A stretch of 64,000 bases of DNA from Bdellovibrio sp. GTDB taxonomy: Bacteria > Bdellovibrionota > Bacteriovoracia > Bacteriovoracales > Bacteriovoracaceae. Numbering within the stretch: position 1 is the stretch's first letter; each line of letters begins with the position of its first letter. The stretch lies in assembly GCA_016187935.1 (NCBI GenBank), contig JACPIU010000014.1, positions 62,001 through 126,000 on the forward strand, written 5' to 3'. Below, in pieces: positions 1 through 8,864 of the stretch. The notes under the pieces were generated by a model. That model did not search any database. It had not been told where the DNA came from and was given only the letters and a program-made list of their open reading frames with translations. The translations under genes and the position numbers were made by a program.

Positions 1-63
1 ACAAAATTGCACCAAGAGTTCGCAGGGTTGGCCATGAATGAGGTGGCACGAGATTTGAATTGA
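1..63 (+). CDS. 3' end of an upstream gene (partial)
   Basis: Frame 1 is open from the first base to a TGA at 61-63, giving about 20 residues that end in NEVARDLN. A hairpin-like sequence follows directly, as expected for the end of a gene. The fragment is too short to assign a family, and the open frame could be chance. Confidence 0.35.
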   Translation, partial: TKLHQEFAGLAMNEVARDLN

Positions 64-68
64 AGGAA

Positions 69-107
69 GTGCTCCCGGACATTCGTCCAGCACGGGGGCC
101 TTTTCTT
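69..107 (+). terminator. possible terminator after the partial gene
   Basis: GTGCT and AGCAC pair, and GGAC pairs with GTCC around an ATTC loop, leaving a CCC bulge on one side. A G-run and then TTTTCTT follow. The bulge makes this weaker than a textbook intrinsic terminator. Confidence 0.35.
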
Positions 108-140
108 AAGATAAACGTATGGTCGACAAGGAGTGGGCCT

Positions 141-1559
141 ATGAGCATGAAGCACATGAAAATCAAATGCAGTTGTTTGTTCTTTGGTATGATTCTGTTT
201 TTGTATGGTTGCAATAGTTCCGAGACCTCTTTAACGACGGCCCCACCGAATGAAGGTGGAATCAGCGAAATCCGGCCTGAAGAAACGGGCCATATCAAAT
301 CTCTCATTTCCAACACCGGCGTGGAATGGGTGGGTGAGATTGATTCCGTGATCGCTAAAGGCGCCATCCAGGCCTCACTGAAACGTATCTTTAATAATCC
401 TAGTAATCCTGAAGAACAGAATAATACCAACGACAATGGAGATGACGACTTTAATGTGGAAGAATTCAAACAGGACTTTCCCAGAGTGATAAACTTGCTT
501 ATGGCCAATGGAATGCCAGAAAACGGTGGCATGACATATCGGCCGGAAGCGCGTGTGTGTGGAGAAATTCTGGCCAAGAATCATCCCGCCGCATGTGAAG
601 AGGCGATGGCAAGAATAACCTTTTTTCATTCTTCCACCCAGGAGTTCCATGGCACGATCATCGCCAGGTTCGATAACTACATTCCCTTCATCATCGAGTA
701 TCGGGCCAATAGTTTTGAGATCAAACTGAGTGCTCAGAACATCCGGGCGATGATTGTGGAAATTGACAAAATCGAGCAACGGAATGGGGGAGAGGCAATG
801 GAGGTCATTCCGGAGTTAAGCGGCGCTTTAAACTTGAGTTTTAGCAAACCCAATACTGCACAATTGGGCCTTCAAATCATCGTTGATCAAGCTTTGCGGG
901 CCTATTTTCAAGTCTATGATGGTGAAGTCGATATTAACATTGCTGCGTCCGCCTCTCCCATTGCCCAACTTAGCTTAAACAAAGTTTCGCGTTTGATATC
1001 TTTGGATGTTGATGTCACAGCAATCGACGCCAAATTTCCCGTAAATGGCGAAGAGGTGCAAGGGGACAGCACCAAACGCTTCTGGTTGGAGGCAAGCGGA
1101 CTGGCGGGTAAAGTCATTTGGAATGACGCTGAAGAAAAAATTATTTTTGATAATATCCGCATGGCCGCCACCGGCATGTGGCGTTTGAATGTGGACGATG
1201 AACCGGCCTTAGAATTGTCCTTTGAACCGATAAGCACCGTACTTACAACCAGCGGGGAGAGATTGCATGTGAAAGTACCCCAATCGATTTATTTTTACGC
1301 CCAATTGTTCCCATCCAATCTGACCGATGCAGAGGGAAGTCTTACAATCTCTGCCCAGGCAGAAACGGAATTGGAAATTTTCACAGTTTGGCAAGATGGA
1401 AGCTCAAACGATCATTACACTGTTCTTGCCGGATCAGTGCATGTCCAAGGAACGGGCGATTTGCTGGGAGAGCTGCTTCGTCTTCCCGGTGAGATGTTTC
1501 GTGAAAGTGATACCAGTGATGCCGAAGATGAGAAATTCCCTTTCGTGGCCATTGAATAG
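141..1559 (+). CDS. exported lipoprotein of unknown function
   Basis: This is a 472-residue protein starting at ATG 141, chosen because AAGGAG lies 7 bases upstream; an in-frame start at 60 has no comparable site. The N-terminus has a basic n-region, a hydrophobic stretch and a lipobox (FLYGC), so the mature protein should begin at that Cys and be lipid-anchored. A low-complexity Asn/Asp/Glu stretch follows at roughly residues 90-115. The remainder looks like alternating beta-structure, and no enzyme motif was recognised. Transcription appears to end at the strong hairpin just downstream. The lipoprotein call is sequence-based; the function is unknown. Confidence 0.78.
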   Translation: MSMKHMKIKCSCLFFGMILFLYGCNSSETSLTTAPPNEGGISEIRPEETGHIKSLISNTGVEWVGEIDSVIAKGAIQASLKRIFNNPSNPEEQNNTNDNGDDDFNVEEFKQDFPRVINLLMANGMPENGGMTYRPEARVCGEILAKNHPAACEEAMARITFFHSSTQEFHGTIIARFDNYIPFIIEYRANSFEIKLSAQNIRAMIVEIDKIEQRNGGEAMEVIPELSGALNLSFSKPNTAQLGLQIIVDQALRAYFQVYDGEVDINIAASASPIAQLSLNKVSRLISLDVDVTAIDAKFPVNGEEVQGDSTKRFWLEASGLAGKVIWNDAEEKIIFDNIRMAATGMWRLNVDDEPALELSFEPISTVLTTSGERLHVKVPQSIYFYAQLFPSNLTDAEGSLTISAQAETELEIFTVWQDGSSNDHYTVLAGSVHVQGTGDLLGELLRLPGEMFRESDTSDAEDEKFPFVAIE

Positions 1560-1571
1560 CGAGCATGCTCG

Positions 1572-1608
1572 TAAGATCACCCGTACTAGAACGGGTGATC
1601 TTACTTTT
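1572..1608 (+). terminator. intrinsic terminator of the lipoprotein gene
   Basis: A perfect 13-bp stem (arms at 1572-1584 and 1591-1603) with a 6-base loop is followed by CTTTT. It overlaps the stop codon of the convergent YaiI-family gene. Confidence 0.78.
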
Positions 1609-2065
1609 AAAATTTGAGGAGACTCAGGATTTTGTTAAAGGCATTGGCAAAGCGTTCTTTGTCTTTTGCACTAAATGCCTCTGGACCGCCTGTTTCCACG
1701 CCACTGTCCCTGAGTTCTTTCATAAAATTTCGCATGGAAAGTCTCTCGTGTACATTTTCTTCGGTGTAAATTTCTCCCCGCACATTGATGGCCGTGGCCT
1801 GTTTTTCCACGATCAAGGCGGCAAGGGGAATATCGGCGGTGACGACAATATCGAAGGACACAACGTTGGCCGCGATGAAACTATCGGCAACATCGGCGCC
1901 TGCTTCCACTTTGACAAGTTTGATCAACGGACTTTGAGGAACGAACATGGAACTGTTGGCAACCAACACCACTTCAAGCTGCAAGCGTGCAGAGGCCTTA
2001 AAAATCACTTCCTTGATGACCTTCGGGCAGGCATCGGCATCGATCCAAATGGTAGGTTTTTTCAT
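1607..2065 (-). CDS. YaiI/YqxD family (UPF0178, DUF188) protein
   Basis: The 152-residue protein has the full length of the UPF0178 family. Visible hallmarks are the N-terminal WIDADACP motif, VTADIPLAA near residue 80, a following RG motif, and a Gly-rich segment before a C-terminal helix (ETGGPEAF). The family has a PIN-like fold with conserved acidic residues, and its biological role is not settled. It is convergent with the upstream lipoprotein gene and appears monocistronic. Family assignment is confident; activity is not. Confidence 0.92.
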   Translation of the reverse strand: MKKPTIWIDADACPKVIKEVIFKASARLQLEVVLVANSSMFVPQSPLIKLVKVEAGADVADSFIAANVVSFDIVVTADIPLAALIVEKQATAINVRGEIYTEENVHERLSMRNFMKELRDSGVETGGPEAFSAKDKERFANAFNKILSLLKF

Positions 2066-2268
2066 GCAGAAAGATTTTAGTATGCATAACGTGAAGAGGC
2101 GAGTAGGGTACGTGCATATCTGTCTTTGTTTTTATCAAGTCATTGAAATTATTTAAGCAGATTTAAACTTAACACTGAATTTGCTTATTAGTTTTACATT
2201 AAGAAAAATTCCCCAAAAAAATAAAAAAGTTTGTCACAACTTAGTGACATTAATTCATAGGAGTATTT

Positions 2269-2571
2269 ATGAGTAAAAAACTTTATGTCGGTAACTTAGG
2301 TTATGGCGTAACCAATGAGACCTTAACAGAAAAATTTGCCGAATTCGGCAATGTTGATTCGGCCAAGGTGATTGTGGATCGCGATACAAATCGCAGCAAA
2401 GGATTTGCCTTTGTGGAAATGTCGACTGTTGCAGAGGCGCAAAGTGCTATTAAAGGTCTGAATGGAACTGAATTTGACGGTCGTCAGATGAATGTCTCTG
2501 AAGCCAAGCCACAGGCACCACGTGAAAACAATTCTCGCGGTGGATTCGGTGGCGGAAGAAATCGTTACTAG
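2269..2571 (+). CDS. RRM-domain RNA-binding protein
   Basis: A 100-residue protein with a single RNA recognition motif. RNP2 is LYVGNL (residues 5-10) and RNP1 is KGFAFVEM (about residues 44-51); the aromatic residues that stack on RNA are present. A Gly/Arg/Asn-rich tail (residues 85-100) resembles the short tails of bacterial cold-inducible RRM proteins. The start has TAGGAG 6 bases upstream. The roughly 200-bp AT-rich upstream region could hold a long 5' leader; it includes a small inverted repeat, GTCAC and GTGAC, 6 bases apart near 2234-2249. The protein probably binds single-stranded RNA in the cytoplasm; targets are unknown. Confidence 0.95.
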   Translation: MSKKLYVGNLGYGVTNETLTEKFAEFGNVDSAKVIVDRDTNRSKGFAFVEMSTVAEAQSAIKGLNGTEFDGRQMNVSEAKPQAPRENNSRGGFGGGRNRY

Positions 2572-2676
2572 TTCGAAGTTCAGGTAACGGAGCAAGGAGA
2601 AGCGTCGAAGTGATTTTTGGCGCACTCCTTAGTGCCGGCAAGCTTTCTCACTTTGTAAGCTGACTGTATTAGTTGG

Positions 2677-2707
2677 CTTTAAGACGTGCGGTCTTAAAGT
2701 TATTTGA
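2677..2707 (+). terminator. possible terminator downstream of the RRM gene
   Basis: CTTTAAGAC and GTCTTAAAG form a perfect 9-bp stem around a GTGCG loop, followed by TTATTTG. It lies about 105 bp after the RRM stop codon. The T-tract is short. Confidence 0.5.
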
Positions 2708-2835
2708 CCATCTTCGTTGGCATGATCAAACCACATTTCAAGTCATTAAGTGGGTAAGATACGCTTTCTAGTAATAAACAATAAATTCATGGACAATAAT
2801 TATGGTGTGATCACTGACTGGTGAGGGCCACAGTA

Positions 2836-5319
2836 ATGACAATAAGACATTTAGCTCTATGGAGTTGCTTATCCTTATGTGTCTTGTTTCCTCATTACCG
2901 CACTTTCGCCCATCCCCATGGGACACCAGTTCGCGGGAGCATTGTGCTGGATCAAGAATCGCGCTTTTCTCGCAATAAAGGCGGTTATGGATATATCGCT
3001 TCTTCCGAAGCAGAAGCTGTTGCGAATATGAGCTTTGCCTGCACACAACAGAATCAGAATTATTATTTCCAATGTTTTTCCCATGGCCTGAGGTTGCCTG
3101 AATCGTGGTTCGATACTTACACCCCCCAATATTTGCAGCCTATTGTTCTTCAGCGTTTGCGTGAGCATATGGTTGAAAAAATCATTCACGAGCGTGCCGC
3201 TCTCTCGACAACCCGAGGAAATTGGCCGACCTCCTTACCTTCTGCCTGTATGTCGCCTTCATCCGGTTATGATGGAGGAAAGAGTACTTCTCCGGCCGAA
3301 TCTGGGCGTTTACTGGCCTTGCATAACTCTCTTCCCACCACTATTTATTCTCCCGTCCAGTTAACTGCTCTGGGAACGGCGCTGGCCGAGGCCAAAAAAA
3401 GCAATGATCCCGTCAAAGTTGCACGCGCAGAAAGAAACCTGGATCGGGCCAATAAATTTAATTCTTCCGTTAATTCGCTCAGCTCAGGCAATATTGTGCG
3501 CGCTCTGACTCTGCATGATCAATTAAGTCAGGCCAAAAAATGGTTTTGTGCACAAACAACAGATAACCACAGAAATACCTGTATTGACCTCACCAACCAA
3601 ACCGATCGTATCAAAGATAGCTATCCCATTCTTTTTCAAGGCAGCAGCAGTGATGTCGATGCCCGCTTAGGGGCGATTCGCAATACCTTGTATGATGTTC
3701 TGGGGGCCAAATCGGGGTCTGGTTCGGAAGCACAGAGGAGGGCGGCAGGAAAAGCGGCCTATAATTCCCATACTCGCTTTCGCTCCTATAATCTGGATTA
3801 TGATTCCTTTGCTTTTCAAAATTTTGAAGCTGCCATGTCTCAAGCGGTTAAGGAGGCCAAGGATGCTTCCAATAAACCGGAGGGTGATCGTTCTGGTAAG
3901 GAGCGACGTTTGGCCCAGGCCTTCGCCGGGCTAGATCAAGGACTTGCAACCCTAAAAGACAACTACAAAAGAGACATTGAAAGCTCAGGCTTGAGCAATA
4001 TATGCAGTTTAACGCTCAATGATTTTTTCACAAAATATCCCAATGTGGTTCGCCAGGCGATGGCCGATTCGCCACGTGATCAACAGGCCTTGATGAAGTT
4101 AGTATATTGTCAATCAGGCCATTCCCGAAGCTTGGATATGACGCCTCAATGCCATGGAGTCACAAGTACCAATACTGCGGATGCCCGCGTGGTTTCGGTA
4201 AATAGACAGGCCGCCACTTACCCTTTTTTCTCAGCAACGAAATACAGTATTACTTACCCAAACACACCAGTTAATGCTGCTCCCACACTCAGAATGTCGG
4301 TGGATTTTCCCACTTCCATTAGACCGAGAGATAAATTCAACGAGTATCTTGCCCAGATGCAAAAGAATGTTAATGATTTTTATAATTGCTCGGCCGATAC
4401 ATTGAAAGATGCGAGTGGTGCACGGGTTAGTCACATCGGTCCGATCACCACAGGCTTCTTCGCCTTTGGAAATGGTGAGGTGGCCGATCCTGACAATCAA
4501 GAAACTGTCCAACGCAAATGCCCTCCCCATCCGGGAATGCCGAAGGTGAATTTTGAAATAACATTTGTGCCCAAATTCCTTTGTACGCCTTCAGATAAAC
4601 ACGACTGTCAAAAAAACGATTCCATCCCTGAACCCAAAATGGTGGTCCACCAGTGCTATAATGCTGAACTTAAAAAACACGCCACTGATTGCGCTAAGGT
4701 GCGGGAACATGCCCTGAAGGAATGTGGTAAACGTGTCAAGCAAGTTGTGGCCACTGGCATGAGCAATGCTAACGCCGATGCAGTGGAATTCGACGACTAT
4801 CTTACTAATGCCATTTATCCTCTTTCGGCACAAACAATGAGCGTGAGTTTTTGGACGCAAAACCATTGTGCTGAAAGAAAAATCACGACGCCGGTAAGAC
4901 AAGTATCAGAGTGCGCCAGCATCAGCGATGATTGTGATAAAGATGCCTGTATGGCCCAGGCCCTTTGCCGAATGCCACAGATAAAAATAGGGACACGGAC
5001 TTGTTGGACCGAAGATACAATGGCCAAATACTGCGATGGACGTTTGCGCACAGACGGACAGCCTCATCCCGCCAAACCAGCGGGGCATCCTGATTTTAAT
5101 CGTCAAGATGCTGGCAACCTCACTCCCAGCACGACGCTGACCACCTTCGTTCACGAGATTGGCCATGCCATGAGTACGGATGACGAATACCAAGATTCAA
5201 GATATCCTTTCTTGCCACAAGGGGAGCACGATTCCATTTGGAACTCCGGAGGTGGTGACGATGGTCGTATTTACCCCAGGCATATCAATAAAATTCTCGA
5301 ACCTGGAAGTTGCCCATGA
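2836..5319 (+). CDS. secreted metzincin-like zinc metalloprotease homologue, copy 1
   Basis: An 827-residue exported protein. ATG 2836 is preferred over GTG 2821 because GAGGG lies 8 bases upstream and the protein then opens with a clean signal peptide (MTIRHLALWSCLSL). The zinc-binding signature HEIGHAMSTDDEY starts at residue 773, near the C-terminus, and fits HExxH followed by Asp six residues later. The Gly usual in the metzincin helix turn is Ser here, and the expected Met-turn position reads DSIWNS, so activity may be altered. The long Cys-containing N-terminal part is unlike any family I recognise. It is clearly paralogous to the protein at 24463-26691: shared anchors are GYGY..SSEAEA near the N-terminus, an ERAALS/QRAAIS motif, QDAGN before the zinc helix and a C-terminal Cys-Pro. 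The next gene overlaps it by four bases. Exported metalloprotease homologue is likely; substrate unknown. Confidence 0.72.
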   Translation: MTIRHLALWSCLSLCVLFPHYRTFAHPHGTPVRGSIVLDQESRFSRNKGGYGYIASSEAEAVANMSFACTQQNQNYYFQCFSHGLRLPESWFDTYTPQYLQPIVLQRLREHMVEKIIHERAALSTTRGNWPTSLPSACMSPSSGYDGGKSTSPAESGRLLALHNSLPTTIYSPVQLTALGTALAEAKKSNDPVKVARAERNLDRANKFNSSVNSLSSGNIVRALTLHDQLSQAKKWFCAQTTDNHRNTCIDLTNQTDRIKDSYPILFQGSSSDVDARLGAIRNTLYDVLGAKSGSGSEAQRRAAGKAAYNSHTRFRSYNLDYDSFAFQNFEAAMSQAVKEAKDASNKPEGDRSGKERRLAQAFAGLDQGLATLKDNYKRDIESSGLSNICSLTLNDFFTKYPNVVRQAMADSPRDQQALMKLVYCQSGHSRSLDMTPQCHGVTSTNTADARVVSVNRQAATYPFFSATKYSITYPNTPVNAAPTLRMSVDFPTSIRPRDKFNEYLAQMQKNVNDFYNCSADTLKDASGARVSHIGPITTGFFAFGNGEVADPDNQETVQRKCPPHPGMPKVNFEITFVPKFLCTPSDKHDCQKNDSIPEPKMVVHQCYNAELKKHATDCAKVREHALKECGKRVKQVVATGMSNANADAVEFDDYLTNAIYPLSAQTMSVSFWTQNHCAERKITTPVRQVSECASISDDCDKDACMAQALCRMPQIKIGTRTCWTEDTMAKYCDGRLRTDGQPHPAKPAGHPDFNRQDAGNLTPSTTLTTFVHEIGHAMSTDDEYQDSRYPFLPQGEHDSIWNSGGGDDGRIYPRHINKILEPGSCP

Positions 5320-6155
5320 GGAGATCATTTGTGAAACTAATACTTCTAGGTCTCTTCATGTTTTTCGCCAACGGACTTACCGCTGCGGTGGACTTGGGGG
5401 GAAAAGATATTCATATTTCTTTTGTGAAAAATACCAAACGATCGGCCTTCGCCGAAGATAATGAGTCTTTTCAGGTCGATTTTGACCGCAAAGTGACTTG
5501 GGTTAACGGCCCATGGGGGTTGTCACAAAACGCAAACTGTACCAATGAGGCGGGAGAGAAAATTGGTGATTTGAGCGACGCCGAAGTCAAAGTCTTGGCC
5601 CAGGCAGCGATTGAAGCTATTTTATCATTGGAAAAAGACCCGGAGAATACGGCCCCTCAGGCGAGCAGACCTGAAAATGCCCAATCCACCACTCTCAAAG
5701 TGTTGGTTGGAGAAGATATTTATTCTGTTCGGGTGCATACCTCCAATCCGCAATATCAAAAATTTCTCGATGTTTTAGAAACCTATCAGGAAAAATTGCG
5801 CATTCACTCACTCATTCGCATGCAGGGTCAAATGACAAAAAACGGGGATTTAAAAGTTGTCTTTTCATACTTTGGTAAAAAACCCTTTCATCTTATCATT
5901 CCCAAGAAGGCGGGTGAGGCGTTTCGCCTCGGAAATGCGCAGTTGGAATATCTTATTGCTCCAACACGTGAGGAATTTGTACTCAGTTCAAAGTCCAAAC
6001 GTTTGGAGCTAAATTTTAAACTTAAAAAAAATGCAGAAGCATTGGGAAAGCAGATACAATACTCCAATCGTCTTATTCTGCATCATGTGCCCAACGACGC
6101 TGTCAAAGGACAACTTCCCCCTACGGTGCTCAATCTGTGCAGTGATTTGCAGTAA
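5316..6155 (+). CDS. exported partner protein of metzincin cassette 1
   Basis: The ATG overlaps the upstream TGA (ATGA), giving 279 residues with an N-terminal signal peptide (MRRSFVKLILLGLFMFF...). An alternative GTG at 5331 has a better-placed GAGGAG and would still leave a signal peptide. No known domain was recognised. The C-terminal half resembles the protein at 26731-27597: each has G-K-(K/N)-P followed by two beta-strand-like segments, an (A/V)(P/R)T(R/K) motif, a basic segment and a final Cys-containing tail. Because both copies directly follow a metzincin-like gene, the protein is probably a dedicated partner (inhibitor, chaperone or co-secreted subunit). That role is inference from context. 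Confidence 0.72.
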   Translation: MRRSFVKLILLGLFMFFANGLTAAVDLGGKDIHISFVKNTKRSAFAEDNESFQVDFDRKVTWVNGPWGLSQNANCTNEAGEKIGDLSDAEVKVLAQAAIEAILSLEKDPENTAPQASRPENAQSTTLKVLVGEDIYSVRVHTSNPQYQKFLDVLETYQEKLRIHSLIRMQGQMTKNGDLKVVFSYFGKKPFHLIIPKKAGEAFRLGNAQLEYLIAPTREEFVLSSKSKRLELNFKLKKNAEALGKQIQYSNRLILHHVPNDAVKGQLPPTVLNLCSDLQ

Positions 6156-6166
6156 AATTAGCTAAA

Positions 6167-7153
6167 CTAGTGTGCCACCAATTCGGATTTTAACTGCGCA
6201 ATATTGACGAAAGGATAATAGTCTAAATCCTTCTGCGCCTTCTTTTGCGAGAAGTAATGTCCTTTTGCCAGTTGGAGGGCCACAAAGCGAGTCATGGGTG
6301 GGTCCTCTTCAAACCTGCCTTGAAAGGAATAAACTTTTTCAAAGATATGGCCGGCATTATAGGCCAACGAGAACGGAATGCTTTTTTCGATGGGCCCAAC
6401 GCCGATTTCCACAAAAATATCGTTTAAAAATCTCCACAAATTGACAGGAGATTCTTGGCCTAAGAAATATGATTCTCCGGAGATGGGACGGCCTTGCACC
6501 AGTTTTTCTAAGGCCAGAAGATGTGCTTTGGCGGCATTATCCACATGGATGATATCGACTAAATTTTCACCGTTTCCAACTTTCTTCAGCCGGCCTTGGA
6601 TATGCGCCTTAAGCAGTCTTGGAAATAAATTTTTATCGCCGGGACCTAGGATCAGGTGAGGACGCAACGATACAGTTTTGATGGAATCTTTTTTCCGGCC
6701 TTCTTGGATAACATACTTTTCTGCCAGAGCTTTGGTGGCACTGTAGTGATTGAGATACTTCTTGGGATAGGCAACGGTCTCATCAGCACCGCACAGGTCT
6801 TCATGGCCGAAAACAACACTCGGAGAACTGGTAAAAACCAAGTAGCTCACACTTTGCTCTTTCATGGCCTTGATGAGTGTTTGCGTGCCGGTGACATTGG
6901 TTTTGTAAAAATCTTCATAACGCCCAAAAACACCGACTTTCGCGGCAGTATGGATGACGGCATCAACACCGTTTAGAGCTGCCTTGAGCCCGAGCTCATC
7001 GCCCAAATCAACTTGATGGCATTCCACATGCATGGCCTCAAGCTCCGGGTAATGCTGGCGTGACAGAGATGAAACCTTGTGCCCTTCTTTTTGCAACATA
7101 GTGACGATGCGCTTGCCAAGAAATCCACCACCACCTGTTACCAATACTTTCAT
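6167..7153 (-). CDS. oleD: OleD-type 2-alkyl-3-oxoalkanoate reductase
   Basis: A 328-residue extended short-chain dehydrogenase. The nucleotide-binding motif is TGGGGFLG (residues 7-14), TSSPSV marks the catalytic Ser region, and YSATK is the catalytic Tyr-xxx-Lys. In the ole pathway this NADPH-dependent enzyme reduces the 2-alkyl-3-ketoacid made by OleA to the beta-hydroxy acid. Size and position, last gene after oleA-oleB-oleC, match characterised ole clusters. The start has GGAGAGG upstream, and it begins 13 bases after the oleC stop. Family identity as an extended SDR is certain; the OleD assignment rests on context. Confidence 0.9.
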   Translation of the reverse strand: MKVLVTGGGGFLGKRIVTMLQKEGHKVSSLSRQHYPELEAMHVECHQVDLGDELGLKAALNGVDAVIHTAAKVGVFGRYEDFYKTNVTGTQTLIKAMKEQSVSYLVFTSSPSVVFGHEDLCGADETVAYPKKYLNHYSATKALAEKYVIQEGRKKDSIKTVSLRPHLILGPGDKNLFPRLLKAHIQGRLKKVGNGENLVDIIHVDNAAKAHLLALEKLVQGRPISGESYFLGQESPVNLWRFLNDIFVEIGVGPIEKSIPFSLAYNAGHIFEKVYSFQGRFEEDPPMTRFVALQLAKGHYFSQKKAQKDLDYYPFVNIAQLKSELVAH

Positions 7154-7166
7154 TTCATCCTCTCCA

Positions 7167-8864
7167 TTAGTAGATCTTTGAAAATTTTCCGCAAAACTTC
7201 TCGGATAGTTTTTGTCGATCTATTTTTATATTATGTCGAACATCCACCGGCATCTTTTTTACGTACACAAAGTGACTGACCTGACGGGCCTGGGGATTTC
7301 GAGCGGAGAATTCAAACAAGTGCTTTTCAAATTTTTGGGCATCTTTGCGACACAACTTTTTACCATCAGTACGTTCAATCGCTAAAGTTGGAACTCGCTC
7401 TCCCTTCGGATTACGCGCCCAAATCAAGGCACAACGTTGAACCTCTGGATGATCATTGTACGTTGCTTCAACGGTCTCTGTCGATATGAGAGCACCACAA
7501 GCGTCCAATCGATGCTTTTTTCGACCCATAAACCATAAGAAACCATTCTTGTCCAAATACCCGAGGTCTCCCATGCGATGCCAAAATCCATGGGCGGTAT
7601 GAACTCGGGATAATTCTGTCTCTTCGCTTTGGAACAAATACTCGCTGGTGGCAACCGGGCCTTTCACGCAGATTTCACCCGGTTCGCCAGGCAGGAGTGT
7701 GGGAAGCTCTTGAGCTTGTGTGAAGACCTCGTCAGTGATGGGAATAATGGCGATTTCGATGCCCGGAGCAGGCCGTCCGACACAGGTCCCTCGGCCTTCG
7801 AAAATAAGAGTAGAAAATTGCCGGAGTATTTCTTGCCCGCTAATGCAGGCCACAGGTAGGGCCTCGGTGGCACCATAAGGTGTGTAAGTTGTGCCTTGGG
7901 GAAGGAGGGGGGCCCATTCACGATGAAGTCGCAAGCTAACCGGGGCACCAAACAGTGTCAGAAATTTCAAATGAGGAAACACCATTCCATGATGACGGGC
8001 GTGGCGGGCCACCTTTTCCCAAATCGCCGGTGAGCCGGCGGCAAAGGTGGCCTGACTTTGAACTAAATCACGCGCTACGGCTTCAGGATTGCAGCGTGCT
8101 GGGCCTCGTGGGTCAATTTGGGTAATACCACTTTGCATCCCAAGGCAAAGAGTAAACATGGAAAAAAGAGGAAAACCGGGATAGTCGCGATCATGCTCGG
8201 TAAGGCCGAATAGCTCGCGCAAATTTAATGTTTGATGCCAGAAGATGCTATGGGTGTAGGGGACAGCTTTGGGAATCCCTGTGCCCCCAGAGGTGTAGAG
8301 GATGGCGGCCAAGTTGTCATCTTTGGCCCAGGGCAGTTTGGCCACTTCCAAGGGGGACGCTTCCGGAAAATCTTCCAAGCAAGGGAGATCAAGTGCAAAA
8401 GATTTTTTACTGGTAATCGAGAGTGTGAGGGAGGCGAATTCTTCACTATAAAAGCGCGAAAACCAGATCGCGATGGGCTCGGCGATGATAATTTCTGGTC
8501 TTAAAAGTTTTACCGCTTTTAAAAATTCTCCCCTGGGCATGGAGGGATCGATAAAAATAGGAATAATTTGGAGACGAAACAAAGCAAAAATTAGAGGATG
8601 GAAATTAAGCGAGGGACGCAGAAAAATCAGTGCTTTCTGATGAGGGGTAGCACCCAGATTGATCAATGCCGATGTCATCCCGCAGGCCCGATGATAAAGT
8701 TCCGCGAAGGTACATGCTGGTTTGTCTGGAGAGCGATAATCCACCAACGCGACTTTATCCGGATGTTGCAAGGCCCAAAATTCCAGCATTGACCAAACCT
8801 GTTGCTGTTTGTTGGCTTGGAGAAATTGCTGGAAATTATTTTCCAACGAAAAACTGCGATTCAT
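7167..8864 (-). CDS. oleC: OleC-type beta-lactone synthetase (AMP-ligase superfamily)
   Basis: The 565-residue protein has the adenylate-forming enzyme motifs: a P-loop reading YTSGGTGIPKAV (the usual SGSTG carries Gly for Ser here), YGATEALPV at the A5 position, and GDLGYLD near residue 425. The C-terminus, MPVDVRHNIKIDR, matches the RHN.KI segment typical of OleC. Known OleC proteins adenylate the beta-hydroxy acid and cyclise it to a cis-beta-lactone. The start lies inside the end of oleB (29-base overlap), suggesting translational coupling, with only a weak ribosome site. Confidence 0.9.
   Translation of the reverse strand: MNRSFSLENNFQQFLQANKQQQVWSMLEFWALQHPDKVALVDYRSPDKPACTFAELYHRACGMTSALINLGATPHQKALIFLRPSLNFHPLIFALFRLQIIPIFIDPSMPRGEFLKAVKLLRPEIIIAEPIAIWFSRFYSEEFASLTLSITSKKSFALDLPCLEDFPEASPLEVAKLPWAKDDNLAAILYTSGGTGIPKAVPYTHSIFWHQTLNLRELFGLTEHDRDYPGFPLFSMFTLCLGMQSGITQIDPRGPARCNPEAVARDLVQSQATFAAGSPAIWEKVARHARHHGMVFPHLKFLTLFGAPVSLRLHREWAPLLPQGTTYTPYGATEALPVACISGQEILRQFSTLIFEGRGTCVGRPAPGIEIAIIPITDEVFTQAQELPTLLPGEPGEICVKGPVATSEYLFQSEETELSRVHTAHGFWHRMGDLGYLDKNGFLWFMGRKKHRLDACGALISTETVEATYNDHPEVQRCALIWARNPKGERVPTLAIERTDGKKLCRKDAQKFEKHLFEFSARNPQARQVSHFVYVKKMPVDVRHNIKIDRQKLSEKFCGKFSKIY

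Noticed and set aside
1565-2080. 171-codon plus-strand frame
   Set aside because: It is an antisense shadow of the confident YaiI/YqxD gene.
2561-2600. tRNA-like GTTCGA motif after the RRM gene
   Set aside because: No matching acceptor stem or anticodon arm can be folded around it.
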